DNA of 64,000 nucleotides from an uncultured Methylobacter sp. (GTDB lineage Bacteria > Pseudomonadota > Gammaproteobacteria > Methylococcales > Methylomonadaceae): the NCBI GenBank assembly GCA_903832775.1, contig CAILCX010000176.1, positions 1-64,000 on the forward strand, in the 5' to 3' direction. Each line of letters opens with the position of its first letter. Position 1 is the stretch's first letter. This document shows, piece after piece, positions 1 through 9,613 of this stretch. Both the position numbers and the translations under genes were made by a program. The notes under the pieces are model-generated. The model was not told the DNA's origin. It was given only the letters and a program-made list of their open reading frames with translations, and ran no database searches.

Positions 1-1
1 A

Positions 2-679
2 AGAATATTAAATACTGTTTTCCTGCTTACTATAGGGTTGGGATATCTTGCGGCACTCGCTAATATGTATTACACCCATCAAGGGCGTGATGGGAAAGCA
101 GGGTTATCTATTGAAGATGTGGTCATTAGCTATCATGGTTCAAACAGTGAAACCCGGTTAGGTACAGCTATAAAAGGTATTATGGAGCCGAATCTCAAGT
201 TTAAAGGTGATCAGGAGCTTATCTTGCATTGGATACAGCGTGGCGCTGATGAACCCGAATATAACGAACTAATCGCACCCATATTAAATCGTGACTGTAT
301 TTTGTGTCATACGCCAAGCATAAATCCTTCTTTACCTGATTTAACCCATTACGCTACGGTGTCTGAAGTCGCTCATGGCGGCGGAGCATCAATACCAACT
401 TTGGTGCGGATCTCTCATATCCATCTGTTTGGTATTGCCTTTATTTTGTTTTTTATAGGCAAAATATTTTTGCTGTGCGACCTTAATATTTTTGTAAAAA
501 GAATAGCGGTCATTATTCCTTTTGCGGCTATGTTGCTGGATGTGGTGTCATGGTTTATTACTAAATCTACCCCTTCATTTGCTTATGCTGTTGTTTTCAG
601 TGGCGCATTAATGGGTATTTCAATGGGGCTACAAATTGTATTAAGTGTTTATCAAATGTGGTTCTATTCAAGGAAATAA
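2..679 (+). CDS. membrane-anchored monoheme c-type cytochrome, 5' end outside window
   Basis: The reading frame is open to the left edge of the window; the ORF-track start is a TTG inside the first membrane segment. The upstream in-frame codons read RILNTVFLLTIG and match the first helix of the paralogue at 46401-47126, so the true N-terminus lies outside the window. After helix 1 comes a periplasmic domain with one heme c motif (CILCH), then a conserved SHIHLFG stretch opening helix 2, and two more helices before the C-terminus. The order helix - heme domain - three helices is the same as in the paralogue, which directly follows the MtrA/MtrB genes. I infer an inner-membrane electron carrier facing the periplasm. 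The partner proteins are not visible here. Confidence 0.75.
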   Translation, partial: RILNTVFLLTIGLGYLAALANMYYTHQGRDGKAGLSIEDVVISYHGSNSETRLGTAIKGIMEPNLKFKGDQELILHWIQRGADEPEYNELIAPILNRDCILCHTPSINPSLPDLTHYATVSEVAHGGGASIPTLVRISHIHLFGIAFILFFIGKIFLLCDLNIFVKRIAVIIPFAAMLLDVVSWFITKSTPSFAYAVVFSGALMGISMGLQIVLSVYQMWFYSRK

Positions 680-1282
680 TGGTCATCGATTTTAAGAAAA
701 TCCGGACCAATATAAGCTGGTTGTCTATTGAATATATCTTTAGGATTTAACTGATGGTAGCCTGGCTTTTGAATCCGGGTTCCAGATAGGGATGGCTTTA
801 AAGATAATGTTGTCGTTAAATATCTGAAATGTCGGCATTCGTTATTATTCTGTGTAGGTAGATGTCTTAAAGCAGCTATCAGAACAGCTTATACTCGAAG
901 CCGGTTTCTCGGGCTATCCAGTTATATACTTCGGCATAAATCTCTCAAGACCATTAGCAGCAAGCGTTACAGCGCACCTTGTTTTTCAGGGTTCTCCGGC
1001 CAAGTTGCCAGCCTCTCCGGACAAATGTATAGCGGCTTCTTATGCGCTGTAAATTGCTCCAAACAGGACAATAAAGTGTTTAAGCGTAAGCTACGACTCT
1101 CTTCAGAGAGTCTGGATCAGTAGATTTGTGTACCAAATTGCCCTTAATTCAGTGCTGTTGTAAAGTAAGGTATAGCCAGGTGCTTATTTAACGGCAAAGA
1201 TAAATCCATCCCTACAATGTTATTTGCTTGTTATAATAAGGTCAATTATTGTAAAAAGCATACATTCTAATCGAGAGATTTC
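680..1282. other. 603-bp gene-free stretch with one short hairpin
   Basis: I see no coding region, RNA gene or recognisable mobile-element remnant. The one clear structure is a perfect 7-bp inverted repeat with a 4-base loop at 1095-1112 (GACTCTC-TTCA-GAGAGTC), not followed by a T run. A TATAAT-like hexamer at 1232-1237 lies about 45 bp before dapA and may be its -10 box, but I see no convincing -35 element. Confidence 0.5.
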
Positions 1283-2161
1283 ATGATTCAAGGTAGTATC
1301 GTAGCGTTAGTGACACCGATGTACGAAAACGGCGCGGTGGATAACGAAAGCTTAAAAAGGTTGGTGGAGTTTCATATCGCCGAGGGTACAGATGCACTGG
1401 TAGCCGTTGGTACTACGGGTGAGTCGGCGACTCTGGATGAGGAAGAGCACATTGGCGTAATAAAATCAGTTGTTGATTTTGTCGCTGGCAGGATACCGGT
1501 AATAGCGGGGACTGGCGCCAACTCAACGACGGAAGCCATTACTTTAACCCGAATGGCCAAAGATGTGGGTGTTGATGCGTGTCTGATTGTTACGCCTTAT
1601 TACAATAAGCCAACTCAGGAAGGCTTATATCTGCATCATAAAACTATTGCCGAGGCAGTCGATATTCCGCAGATTCTCTATAATGTACCAGGCCGGACTG
1701 CTTGCGATATGCTTCCCGCAACGGTTGGACGCTTATCCCACATCAGAAACATTGTGGGTGTAAAAGAGGCGACCGCCGATTTATCCAGAGTTAAACAAAT
1801 TCGTGATTTGGCTGGCGATTATTTTGCTATTTATACCGGAGATGATGCAAGCAGTCTTGAATTTTGTTTGTTAGGCGGTAATGGCAGTATTACGGTAACC
1901 GGTAATGTTGCCCCAAAATTGGTACATAACATGATTATGGCTGCAATAGCCGGTGACAGTGAAGCTGCACTGGCCATCGATAAAAAGCTGGTGGCCTTAC
2001 ACCAGAAACTTTTTATAGAATCCAATCCGATTCCGGTTAAATGGGCGGTTGCCGAGATGGGACTGATGCCCAAGGGGATACGTTTACCGTTAACCTGGTT
2101 GACTGAAAATTGTTTTGAAGCAGTTCGTGATGCCCTGCGTCAGGCAGAAGTGGTGTTATGA
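1283..2161 (+). CDS. dapA: 4-hydroxy-tetrahydrodipicolinate synthase
   Basis: DapA condenses pyruvate with aspartate semialdehyde, the first committed step of the diaminopimelate/lysine pathway, in the cytoplasm. The 292-residue length is typical. The GTTGES substrate loop is at about 43-48, the catalytic tyrosine at 133 (YNVPGRT) and the Schiff-base lysine at 161 (VGVKEAT), the same numbering as the E. coli enzyme. The ATG has a GAGAG ribosome-binding sequence shortly upstream. The stop codon overlaps the bamC start by 4 bp, the usual dapA-bamC coupling of gammaproteobacteria. Confidence 0.97.
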   Translation: MIQGSIVALVTPMYENGAVDNESLKRLVEFHIAEGTDALVAVGTTGESATLDEEEHIGVIKSVVDFVAGRIPVIAGTGANSTTEAITLTRMAKDVGVDACLIVTPYYNKPTQEGLYLHHKTIAEAVDIPQILYNVPGRTACDMLPATVGRLSHIRNIVGVKEATADLSRVKQIRDLAGDYFAIYTGDDASSLEFCLLGGNGSITVTGNVAPKLVHNMIMAAIAGDSEAALAIDKKLVALHQKLFIESNPIPVKWAVAEMGLMPKGIRLPLTWLTENCFEAVRDALRQAEVVL

Positions 2162-2814
2162 AGATAAAACTTAGCATACTCACCCTCACTGCGGTTTTAA
2201 TTAATTTATCAGCTTGCAGTACTATAAAAACTTACTTTCCGGACAAAGAAAGAGATTATCAGTTTACGACTGAAATTCCTCCTTTGATTTTACCTCCCGA
2301 TCTTGCTGTCGATTCATTGGTTAAAACGCCTGTTCCAGTTGTTGCGCCGCCTGTCGAAGCGCTTCAGGCGACTCATGCAAAACCTCAAATTGACGAGGTC
2401 CCTGCGGTTGACCCCAAATCAATCAAGGTTGCCTTGATTGATGCCGAGCAGGGGACCAAACGCCTCCAAATCAACGCACCTTCAATTACAGCCTGGCGTA
2501 TGGTTGGTAAAGCATTAAGCAGAAAAAATCTGGAAGTAACTGATCGGAATCAGGAAAAGGCTTTTTTTCATGTCCAGTTTGATCCAAATAAACAGCCAGT
2601 GGAAGATGATTCATTTTTCGATGAAGTAGCTTTTCTTTTTAAGGGGTTTGTCAGCGAAGAGCGTAAATATATTCTCAAATTAAGTGAAAATAACGGGCAA
2701 ACTGACGTCATTATTCTCGACAAAGATGAAAAGCCTATCGCTGATGAAGCGAGTTTAAGCTTGTTGACCTTATTACATAACACCATAAAAGCTGATTTAT
2801 CAGCTAAAAAATAG
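2158..2814 (+). CDS. bamC: outer membrane assembly lipoprotein BamC
   Basis: BamC (NlpB) is a lipoprotein of the BAM complex that inserts beta-barrel proteins into the outer membrane. The protein has a lipoprotein signal with lipobox LSAC, then the characteristic N-terminal stretch ending in PPLILPPDL that contacts BamD. A proline-rich linker (about 60-85) precedes one recognisable C-terminal helix-grip domain. At 218 residues it is shorter than E. coli BamC (about 344), so the second helix-grip domain seems reduced or absent. The start overlaps the dapA stop (ATGA), implying translational coupling. Confidence 0.88.
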   Translation: MKIKLSILTLTAVLINLSACSTIKTYFPDKERDYQFTTEIPPLILPPDLAVDSLVKTPVPVVAPPVEALQATHAKPQIDEVPAVDPKSIKVALIDAEQGTKRLQINAPSITAWRMVGKALSRKNLEVTDRNQEKAFFHVQFDPNKQPVEDDSFFDEVAFLFKGFVSEERKYILKLSENNGQTDVIILDKDEKPIADEASLSLLTLLHNTIKADLSAKK

Positions 2815-2817
2815 ATT

Positions 2818-2911
2818 AAGGTTCAAGGTCAAAGGGGCGAGGTTCAAGGTTAAAAACCATTATTGGACCTTGCATTTTGTGCCTTGTGCCTTGTACTTTG
2901 TATCTTGTACC
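2818..2911. repeat. long imperfect hairpin built of 7-bp tandem units
   Basis: The left arm repeats AAGGTTC/AAGGTCA-like heptamers about five times. The right arm repeats CCTTGTG/CCTTGTA-like heptamers six times (2868-2909). The arms are complementary, so the transcript could fold into a long imperfect hairpin with a register that can slip by 7 bases. It lies between bamC and purL and ends 12 bp before the purL ATG. Two other spacers in the window (13376-13449, 14851-14913) have the same design with different unit sequences. Confidence 0.8.
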
Positions 2912-2923
2912 TGAATTTCTCAC

Positions 2924-5900
2924 ATGCTAAAAATCATTGGAACCTCCGCTCTATCTCACTTTCGTATCAATAAGCTTCTGGCTGAGCTTCAGCTCATTGT
3001 GCCTGAAATCAAGTCCGTCAAAGCACAATTTATTCACTTCGTCGATCTTGAGCATGATTTGAATCAAGATCAAGCTGGAATATTACAGCAATTATTGACC
3101 TACGGGTCAGAGCAGATGGTTGAGCCCATTTCCGGGCAGCGTTTATTGATCGTGCCACGCTCAGGAACGATTTCACCCTGGTCCAGTAAAGCGACCGAAA
3201 TTGCCCAGCGTTGCGGATTAACCGAAGTTAAGCGCATTGAACGAGGCATCGAGTTTACCCTGGATTGCGCAGAGCCTTTATCGTCGGCAGTCAAAGCTCT
3301 AATGCATGATCGTATGACGCAAACCGTTTTGGACGGCGACAGCGAACCGCAGTTATTTATACATCATGAACCCAAGCCTATATTGACAGTAGCTATTATG
3401 GAGCAAGGACGAGAAGCGCTGATAAACGCCAATTCGGAACTGGGTCTGGCTTTGTCGGAAGATGAAATTGCTTATTTAACTGACAGTTTTCAAGCCCTGT
3501 GCAGAAATCCAACCGATGTTGAATTGATGATGTTTGCGCAGGCCAATTCCGAACACTGTCGTCACAAGATTTTTAATGCTGACTGGACGATTGATGGTGT
3601 AGAGCAGGCTAAGTCCCTGTTCAATATGATCCGTAATACCGCACAACAGAGCCCGGAAGGTATTTTGTCGGCTTATAGTGATAATGCTTCTGTTATGGTC
3701 GGTTCAAGCACAAAGGTTTTTATTCGTAATCCCAATACTGGCGAATATGCCTATCAGGAGGAAGAAGCGCATTTGTTGATGAAGGTCGAAACCCATAATC
3801 ATCCAACTGCCATTTCGCCTTATCCGGGTGCCGCAACCGGTTCCGGCGGTGAAATTCGCGATGAAGGTGCGACAGGGCGCGGCTCTGCACCTAAAGCCGG
3901 CTTAACGGGTTTCTCCGTGTCACACCTGAAAATTCCCGGTTATCCGCAACCGTGGGAAGCCGACAATGGCAAGCCCGAACGCATTGCCTCAGCGTTAACG
4001 ATTATGCTGGAAGGCCCGTTGGGAGGAGCCGCTTTTAATAATGAGTTTGGCAGGCCTAATCTGGCAGGTTATTTCAGGAGTTTTGAGCAAGCGGTACCGG
4101 GTAGTATCAATGAATTTCGCGGTTATCATAAACCCATTATGATTGCCGGCGGTCTGGGAAATATTCGGCCCATGCTGGTTCAAAAGCAGCCAATTCCTGC
4201 CGGATCGCTGATTATTATTCTGGGTGGTCCAGCCATGTTAATTGGATTAGGTGGCAGTGCTGCTTCCTCGCAAGCTTCGGGCGAAGGATCGGAAGATTTG
4301 GATTTTGCCTCTGTGCAGCGCGAAAATCCTGAAATGGAGCGGCGTTGTCAGGAAGTCATTAATCACTGCAATGCGCTGGGCCACGACACACCGATAGTGT
4401 CTATTCATGATATTGGAGCGGGAGGTTTGTCTAATGCCGTTCCTGAAATCATTCATGATTGCGAGCGCGGCGGTCGTTTTGAGTTGCGCAAGGTTCATAA
4501 TGCCGATTTGGGCATGTCGCCGATGCAAATCTGGTGCAATGAAGCCCAGGAGCGTTATGTGGTTGCCATCAAGCCGGAAGCACTGGAATTGTTCAGCGGT
4601 TTTTGCGAGCGTGAACATTGTTTGTTTGCGGTCATAGGCGTAGCGACTGAAGAGCAACATTTGACGTTAAACGATGAGTTATTGGAGGATAAGCCAGTCG
4701 ATATTCCGATGTCGGTTTTATTTGGTAAATCGCCGAAAATGCATCGCAAAGTCGAACATAGTGCGCCTAAAACTAAAGCGTTGGATATTAGCAGGATCAC
4801 ATTAAACGAGACAGTCAGACGCGTTTTGTCATTTCCGGCTGTCGCTGATAAAAGTTTTTTGATACACATTGGTGACCGTTCCGTAACCGGACTGGTTGCG
4901 CGGGATCAAATGGTTGGGCCGTGGCAAGTGCCGGTCGCAGATGTCGCGGTTACAGCTGTGGGCTTTTACGCTGTTGCCGGTGAAGCCATGGCCATGGGCG
5001 AGCGCTCGCCGATTGCCGTGATTGACGCGCCTGCTTCCGGTCGGATGGCGATAGGTGAGGCCGTCACCAATATCGCTGCGGCCAGCATAGAGTCACTTAA
5101 AAAGATAAAGCTTTCCGCTAATTGGATGGCCGCTGCCGGTTATCAGGGCGAAGACGCCGCTTTATTTGATACCGTCAAAGCGGTGGGTATGGAGTTATGT
5201 CCGGCTTTGGGTATTGCGATACCGGTGGGCAAGGATTCCTTGTCGATGAAAACCGTTTGGAAAGAAAATGTCAAAGGCGAGACTAGCGTAGTAAAGGCTC
5301 CAGTCAATGTTGTGGAGTCATGTCGACCTCTGGAAGAGGGCTTGGAAGATACGATCATGCTGATCGAGGAAGCAGAGCAAGTCCTAGAGCCGACTTTTGA
5401 TATTCCGGTAATCTCTCCGGTTGCACAAATCGAAAAAACCATGACGTCACCCTTGTCCTTGGTGATTACTGCGTTTGCGCCGGTTGTTGATATTACTAAA
5501 ACACTGACGCCGCAACTTCGCAATGTTGCCGATGAAGACAGTGCTTTGATCCTGATTGATCTTGGCGCAGGTAAAAACCGTTTGGGTGGTTCAGTACTGG
5601 CGCAAGTCTACAATCAGCTTGGCGACGATTGTCCCGATCTGGATGAGCCGGGTTTGTTAAAAGCCTTCTTCGATGCGATCCAGACGCTGAATGGCCAGGA
5701 TAAATTGCTCAGTTACCATGATCGTTCCGATGGCGGTTTACTGGCTACGGTCACGGAAATGATGTTTGCTGGCAGGTTGGGTGTAACCTTAAAGCTTGAT
5801 TGTTTGGGTGATGATATCTTTGCAGCCTTGTTTAATGAAGAATTGGGTGCGGTAGTGCAAGTCCGGCAAAGTGAATGCAAGGAAGTCGTCGCATTTTTAC

Positions 5901-6949
5901 AAGACTCCGGATTAATTGATTGCACTTATGTTATCGGTAAAGTCAAAGAAGATCAGCAACTGACGATCCGGTTTAAGGGCGAAGCCATTTATTCAGCAAG
6001 TCGAGCCAGGATGCAGAATGTTTGGTCTGAACTCAGTTATAAAATGCAAGCTTTGCGTGATAATCCGGTCTGTGCACAACAACAGTTTGAACGGATCACC
6101 GATGATGATGACCCCGGTTTACATGTTGAACTGACCTTCTCGGTCAATGACGATGTGACGCTGCCCTTTAAAGAATCAGCAAGACCCAAAGTTGCCATAT
6201 TGCGTGAACAGGGCGTTAACGGTCATGTGGAAATGGCAGCTGCTTTTGATCGTGCTGGCTTTACCAGTATTGATGTGCACATGAGTGATATTGTTTATGG
6301 TCGGGTGAGTCTGGCCGATTTTACTGGTTTGGTTGCCTGTGGTGGCTTTTCTTATGGTGATGTCCTGGGCGCTGGCGGTGGCTGGGCAAAATCGATACTG
6401 TTTAATCAGCGTTGCCGTGACGAGTTTGCTGTCTTTTTTCAGCGGCCTGACACCTTTGGCTTAGGCGTTTGTAATGGCTGTCAGATGATGTCGGGATTAA
6501 AGGATATAATCCCCGGTGCCGAACATTGGCCGCGTTTTATGCGCAATAATTCTGAGCAATTTGAAGCGCGGGTCGCGATGGTTGAAGTACAAAATTCACC
6601 CTCGATATTTTTTGCCGGCATGGAAGGCTCAAGAATCCCCGTTGCGATTGCGCATGGCGAAGGTCGGGCAGAGTTTTTAACTGACCCGGTTCTTGCGCTT
6701 GAAGCGGGTGCCGTTGCTTTGTGTTATGTTGATAATTATGGCGAGTTAACCACTGAATTCCCGGCAAACCCAAATGGTTCACCCTTCGGTATTACGGGAC
6801 TTACTAATACGGATGGACGCTTTACCATAATGATGCCGCATCCTGAACGCTGCTTTAGAGCGGTTCAGAATTCCTGGCACCCCGAAGATTGGGATGAATA
6901 TGGTGCCTGGATGCGACTGTTTAGAAACGCCAGGGTTTGGGTAGGCTGA
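2924..6949 (+). CDS. purL: phosphoribosylformylglycinamidine synthase
   Basis: PurL converts FGAR, glutamine and ATP to FGAM in the fourth step of de novo purine synthesis. This is the large single-chain form (1341 residues) of gammaproteobacteria. An N-terminal domain ([11 protein letters not shown]) is followed by a linker region with the [10 protein letters not shown] motif, two AIRS-like synthase halves (first half with the [11 protein letters not shown] stretch) and a C-terminal class I glutaminase. The glutaminase has its nucleophile cysteine in GVCNGCQ and His/Glu in MPHPERC. The ATG is preceded by a repeat hairpin rather than a clear Shine-Dalgarno sequence, but the protein starts as the family does. 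No partner purine gene is adjacent; purB lies 28 kb away. Confidence 0.97.
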   Translation: MLKIIGTSALSHFRINKLLAELQLIVPEIKSVKAQFIHFVDLEHDLNQDQAGILQQLLTYGSEQMVEPISGQRLLIVPRSGTISPWSSKATEIAQRCGLTEVKRIERGIEFTLDCAEPLSSAVKALMHDRMTQTVLDGDSEPQLFIHHEPKPILTVAIMEQGREALINANSELGLALSEDEIAYLTDSFQALCRNPTDVELMMFAQANSEHCRHKIFNADWTIDGVEQAKSLFNMIRNTAQQSPEGILSAYSDNASVMVGSSTKVFIRNPNTGEYAYQEEEAHLLMKVETHNHPTAISPYPGAATGSGGEIRDEGATGRGSAPKAGLTGFSVSHLKIPGYPQPWEADNGKPERIASALTIMLEGPLGGAAFNNEFGRPNLAGYFRSFEQAVPGSINEFRGYHKPIMIAGGLGNIRPMLVQKQPIPAGSLIIILGGPAMLIGLGGSAASSQASGEGSEDLDFASVQRENPEMERRCQEVINHCNALGHDTPIVSIHDIGAGGLSNAVPEIIHDCERGGRFELRKVHNADLGMSPMQIWCNEAQERYVVAIKPEALELFSGFCEREHCLFAVIGVATEEQHLTLNDELLEDKPVDIPMSVLFGKSPKMHRKVEHSAPKTKALDISRITLNETVRRVLSFPAVADKSFLIHIGDRSVTGLVARDQMVGPWQVPVADVAVTAVGFYAVAGEAMAMGERSPIAVIDAPASGRMAIGEAVTNIAAASIESLKKIKLSANWMAAAGYQGEDAALFDTVKAVGMELCPALGIAIPVGKDSLSMKTVWKENVKGETSVVKAPVNVVESCRPLEEGLEDTIMLIEEAEQVLEPTFDIPVISPVAQIEKTMTSPLSLVITAFAPVVDITKTLTPQLRNVADEDSALILIDLGAGKNRLGGSVLAQVYNQLGDDCPDLDEPGLLKAFFDAIQTLNGQDKLLSYHDRSDGGLLATVTEMMFAGRLGVTLKLDCLGDDIFAALFNEELGAVVQVRQSECKEVVAFLQDSGLIDCTYVIGKVKEDQQLTIRFKGEAIYSASRARMQNVWSELSYKMQALRDNPVCAQQQFERITDDDDPGLHVELTFSVNDDVTLPFKESARPKVAILREQGVNGHVEMAAAFDRAGFTSIDVHMSDIVYGRVSLADFTGLVACGGFSYGDVLGAGGGWAKSILFNQRCRDEFAVFFQRPDTFGLGVCNGCQMMSGLKDIIPGAEHWPRFMRNNSEQFEARVAMVEVQNSPSIFFAGMEGSRIPVAIAHGEGRAEFLTDPVLALEAGAVALCYVDNYGELTTEFPANPNGSPFGITGLTNTDGRFTIMMPHPERCFRAVQNSWHPEDWDEYGAWMRLFRNARVWVG

Positions 6950-6996
6950 GTAAGTTTATAAGTTATGCTTGAAATTTATGATACTGTAAAGCGTTG

Positions 6997-7044
6997 CGGG
7001 TTCGTGGTGAAATAAAAATATTTAATAGGTTGCCACGTTACCCG
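6997..7044 (+). terminator. hairpin downstream of purL
   Basis: CGGGTTCGTGG (6997-7007) pairs with CCACGTTACCCG (7033-7044) with one bulged base, 47 bp after the purL stop. The loop is AT-rich and there is no strong T run, so it may be a weak terminator or an mRNA 3' stabiliser. Confidence 0.4.
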
Positions 7045-7171
7045 AATGCGGCCGAGTTTCATATATTATGAAGCTTGCTCGTGTTGAGCATATTTTATGA
7101 GTTTTACGTATTATCTGAGTTGTGTAAAGTAATCAAATCCGGACAATAAAAAGGTTTAATGGTTGTAGATT

Positions 7172-8098
7172 ATGGATAAGGTCAACATGGTTAAGACTAA
7201 AAATAGAAGAGGTTTCTTTCGGGTTTATGAAGAAGCGGGTCTTTTATTTAAAAAAATAGATAACAACCAGCTCCCTGAGTTTCAACCTGTTTACGATGAT
7301 TCATTTGATAAACGTAGATCTTTTAATTCTGACGAATTAGCACCCACTTATCATTTGCCCAGTTTGGATGAGAACTGGCCAGCCGATACTGACTTTGTGG
7401 CCAATGACGCGCTCAATGTTAATATCAGTGCAAGTGGCATTGCTTTTTTATGTGAAGATCCGCTTGAACAAGGCGAATATCTTGCCATGAAGATAAAGCT
7501 GGAATCAAATGCAAAGGAAATTTTAACTTACGCCCGGGTGGTGTATTGCAAAACCGATCAGGATAGTGATGAAGGTTATCCAAGTTTTGTTGGCGCTCAT
7601 TTTGTTAATTTAAAAAGCGAAGATCAAGAGTTGCTGATTGCGTATGGTGAAAAAAAGAAATTGCGCCAAACCTGGTTGAATGGCTGTTTTCTTGCGGTAA
7701 TCCTGACAGTTTTAGCTGCTCCGGGTGCGATATTCGGATTATTGTTCGAACTGATTCATTTGCTGCTTGAATTGCTTCTGGAGTTTACTCATCTTGGTTT
7801 TGAGTTTATTGAGTCCAATCTTGATCATCTGATCGAACATTTTTTTGAGACAGACCTGCATCAAACGCAGGTTATTGTATTTTATATAATATTCTGTGTC
7901 CTTGGTGTTGGTTTTTATCGGCTTTGGCGGAAATTGCCACCCTTTTTTCTAAAGCTTAAAAGAAAACAGTTTCGTTATTGGTCGATCAAGAAAGCGAGCT
8001 TGAACTTTTTTTGGCGAGAACAATCTTTGATCAATAAGATCAGAGTGATAGGGTTTGGCGTTGCAATCATTGCCCTGTATGTGTTTTTTGGGATGTAG
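7172..8098 (+). CDS. PilZ-domain protein with C-terminal membrane segments
   Basis: The N-terminal half (about 1-160) carries the two PilZ signatures for cyclic di-GMP: an RxxxR motif near the start (RRGFFR) and the (D/N)xSxxG motif as NISASG. This predicts a c-di-GMP receptor. The C-terminal half has three hydrophobic segments (about 170-195, 230-250 and 285-308) with a Leu/Glu-rich amphipathic stretch after the first, so the sensor is tied to the inner membrane. An in-frame ATG at 7187 (MVKTKNRRG) is an alternative start, and neither has a strong ribosome-binding site. The output is unknown. A large c-di-GMP turnover protein is encoded 14 kb downstream. Confidence 0.8.
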   Translation: MDKVNMVKTKNRRGFFRVYEEAGLLFKKIDNNQLPEFQPVYDDSFDKRRSFNSDELAPTYHLPSLDENWPADTDFVANDALNVNISASGIAFLCEDPLEQGEYLAMKIKLESNAKEILTYARVVYCKTDQDSDEGYPSFVGAHFVNLKSEDQELLIAYGEKKKLRQTWLNGCFLAVILTVLAAPGAIFGLLFELIHLLLELLLEFTHLGFEFIESNLDHLIEHFFETDLHQTQVIVFYIIFCVLGVGFYRLWRKLPPFFLKLKRKQFRYWSIKKASLNFFWREQSLINKIRVIGFGVAIIALYVFFGM

Positions 8099-8125
8099 AT
8101 GCCATTTTTCGCCTGGTGAAGAGAG

Positions 8126-8152
8126 ATGCTTCTCTTTGCCCAAGAAAAGCAT
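8126..8152. terminator. hairpin between convergent genes
   Basis: ATGCTT-C-TCTT (8126-8136) pairs with AAGA-A-AAGCAT (8142-8152) around a 5-base loop. It sits between the 3' ends of the PilZ gene and the convergent glycine-zipper gene. The ORF-track entry starting at 8126 begins inside this hairpin and is not a real gene. Confidence 0.45.
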
Positions 8153-8261
8153 CCAAAAGAAAAGTCTTTTGATTCTCTTTATACCCTGTGCGCAGTAAAC
8201 CGGATTATTACTGACTTCAGTTTAATATCGATGTTAACTGCAAGAAACCAAATAGATAATA

Positions 8262-8663
8262 TTATCTATATCCGCCGTTCATTCCGTTACCTAAAAAAGA
8301 ACCTGCCGCTGCGCCAAGACCGGTAGCAATAGGGTTGCCGCTTCCCATTTCGTAACCTAACACGCCACCTATGACGCCGCCCGCCAGTCCCTGGTGTGAG
8401 CGTTGATCGTAAGGTTGTTGGTAATAAACAGGTTGTGGTGGGTAATAATTGATTTGCGGTGGCGGATAATAGTTAATCTGAGGTTGGGGATAATAATTAA
8501 ATTGTGGCTGTGGATAATAGCCATCATCATAATGACGATGGTGATGGTGGTGACCCCAACCGTGGCCATGGTGTCCGCCCCAATCGTCTTCATCAGCATA
8601 TATAGCTGGTGAAAACAGAATAATAACGGCAGTTAATTTTATTAAGGTAAGCATTTTTTTCAT
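8262..8663 (-). CDS. secreted His-rich, Pro/Tyr-repeat, glycine-zipper protein
   Basis: The N-terminus is a Sec signal peptide ending near SPAIYA. A His/Gly cluster (HHGHGWGHHHHH) follows, then four to five copies of an octad-like NYYPQPQI/NYYPPPQI repeat. The C-terminal glycine-zipper 2TM-type segment runs GLAGGVIGGVLGYEMG to AAAGSFLGNGM. Glycine-zipper proteins of this kind are usually envelope or outer-membrane associated; the His cluster suggests metal binding (inference). The next upstream gene is a tandem paralogue with the same zipper but without the Pro/Tyr repeats, so this copy has gained or retained a repeat spacer. Function unknown. Confidence 0.8.
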   Translation of the reverse strand: MKKMLTLIKLTAVIILFSPAIYADEDDWGGHHGHGWGHHHHHRHYDDGYYPQPQFNYYPQPQINYYPPPQINYYPPQPVYYQQPYDQRSHQGLAGGVIGGVLGYEMGSGNPIATGLGAAAGSFLGNGMNGGYR

Positions 8664-8719
8664 GGGATGATCTCTCTTAAAATTTATTTTACAAAATAAA
8701 ATAGCCCTTAAATCAGATT

Positions 8720-9022
8720 TTAGCGTCTTCCAGCCATTCCGTTGCCGAGATATGATCCCGCAGCTGCGCCTAGGCCGGTAGCGAGCGGGTTGCCATTACC
8801 GATTTCATATCCTAAAACGCTGCCGACAACGCCACCCGCCAAACCTTGATGGGAGCGCGGATCTTGATAGTTTGAATATTGTCGCTGCGGATAATATCTG
8901 TCATCCTCTGAATAATGAGATCTATGATGTCCTCTACCATGATGTTCTCTATCTGCCAACGCATAGGGTGACGTTATGAGTGCAATAGCAAAAAGTGCAT
9001 TTAATAATAAAAATTTTTTCAC
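8720..9022 (-). CDS. secreted glycine-zipper protein, tandem paralogue
   Basis: A 100-residue protein with a signal peptide ending near YALA, a short His/Arg-rich stretch (REHHGRGHHRSHY), and a C-terminal glycine zipper (SHQGLAGGVVGSVLGYEIG) almost identical to the downstream neighbour. The pair lies head to tail on the minus strand with a 56-bp spacer, consistent with a local duplication. Presumably exported to the envelope. No specific function can be assigned. Confidence 0.8.
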   Translation of the reverse strand: MKKFLLLNALFAIALITSPYALADREHHGRGHHRSHYSEDDRYYPQRQYSNYQDPRSHQGLAGGVVGSVLGYEIGNGNPLATGLGAAAGSYLGNGMAGRR

Positions 9023-9613
9023 TGAATTATTCCTTATGTAATGTATATGCGGAAGTTCTTTTTAAATAGTGGGCGAGTTCTAAAAGTTAAGATGATGTTA
9101 TGCGCTGGAACCTTAATGGTCGCTTAATGGATTTTTCAGCACTTAACTAAAATATTTTATCGTCATAACTTGTAATTAACTGCCTTAATTAATCCGTTGT
9201 CATGCTTATAATATGCTAAGTTAAGCAAGGCTTTCTCAATCTTAATTGTTTTTTAATAAAGTGCCTGTTTAAGCCTTCATATATTGAGCCTTTTCTTTTT
9301 CTGGATAATCATAAAAAAGCATTGAAAAGATATAGCGTGTTTATGGCGGTCGATTTATGATATGTTTTGAGGGCGTGATAGTCAGAAGAGTTATTACAGC
9401 GGAAGTTGGCTAAAAATGGCCGAATACTAAAACCCGCTAAGTCTGATAACTTGCGGGTTTTATAGTTATACTGGTAACGATTTTTTTATTGTTGTAGGCT
9501 TGATGCAATATTTGGGATTGCCTGTGATTACCTTACATTAGAAAAGCTCTAACAGTACAGGTCAGAATTGTAAAAGATATTCTGATTTTGGAAGTTAATA
9601 TAAGCTGCTTGGC
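9023..9613. other. 591-bp gene-free AT-rich stretch
   Basis: No ORF is convincing here. It contains the terminator-like hairpin at 9429-9461 and, to its left, about 90 bp of mixed-composition sequence that could be a small RNA gene ending in that hairpin. A short palindrome TAATTAA-CTGCC-TTAATTA is at 9173-9191. The rest is AT-rich and probably holds the promoter of the minus-strand glycine-zipper gene that starts at 9022. Confidence 0.4.
9429..9461. terminator. bidirectional terminator-like hairpin
   Basis: AAAACCCGC (9429-9437) pairs with GCGGGTTTT (9453-9461), and an inner AAGT/ACTT pairing extends the stem. It ends in four Ts on either strand. It could terminate the minus-strand cysteine-rich gene, whose stop is about 150 bp away, or close a plus-strand small RNA with no ORF. 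Confidence 0.5.

Noticed and set aside
680-1282. Possible transposase or gene remnant before dapA
   Set aside because: I read both strands for conserved motifs and found none; every frame is broken by stops.
2818-2911. Possible short CRISPR array
   Set aside because: The 7-bp units have no spacers between them and pair across arms, so the sequence is a hairpin with tandem units, not repeats separated by spacers.
4247-4660. 137-residue minus-strand ORF and similar long ORFs inside purL
   Set aside because: They lie antisense within a well-supported 1341-residue gene, have no recognisable family and mirror its codon pattern.
8126-8326. 66-residue plus-strand ORF starting MLLFAQEK
   Set aside because: It begins inside a convergent-gene hairpin, has no ribosome-binding site and overlaps the 3' end of the glycine-zipper gene.
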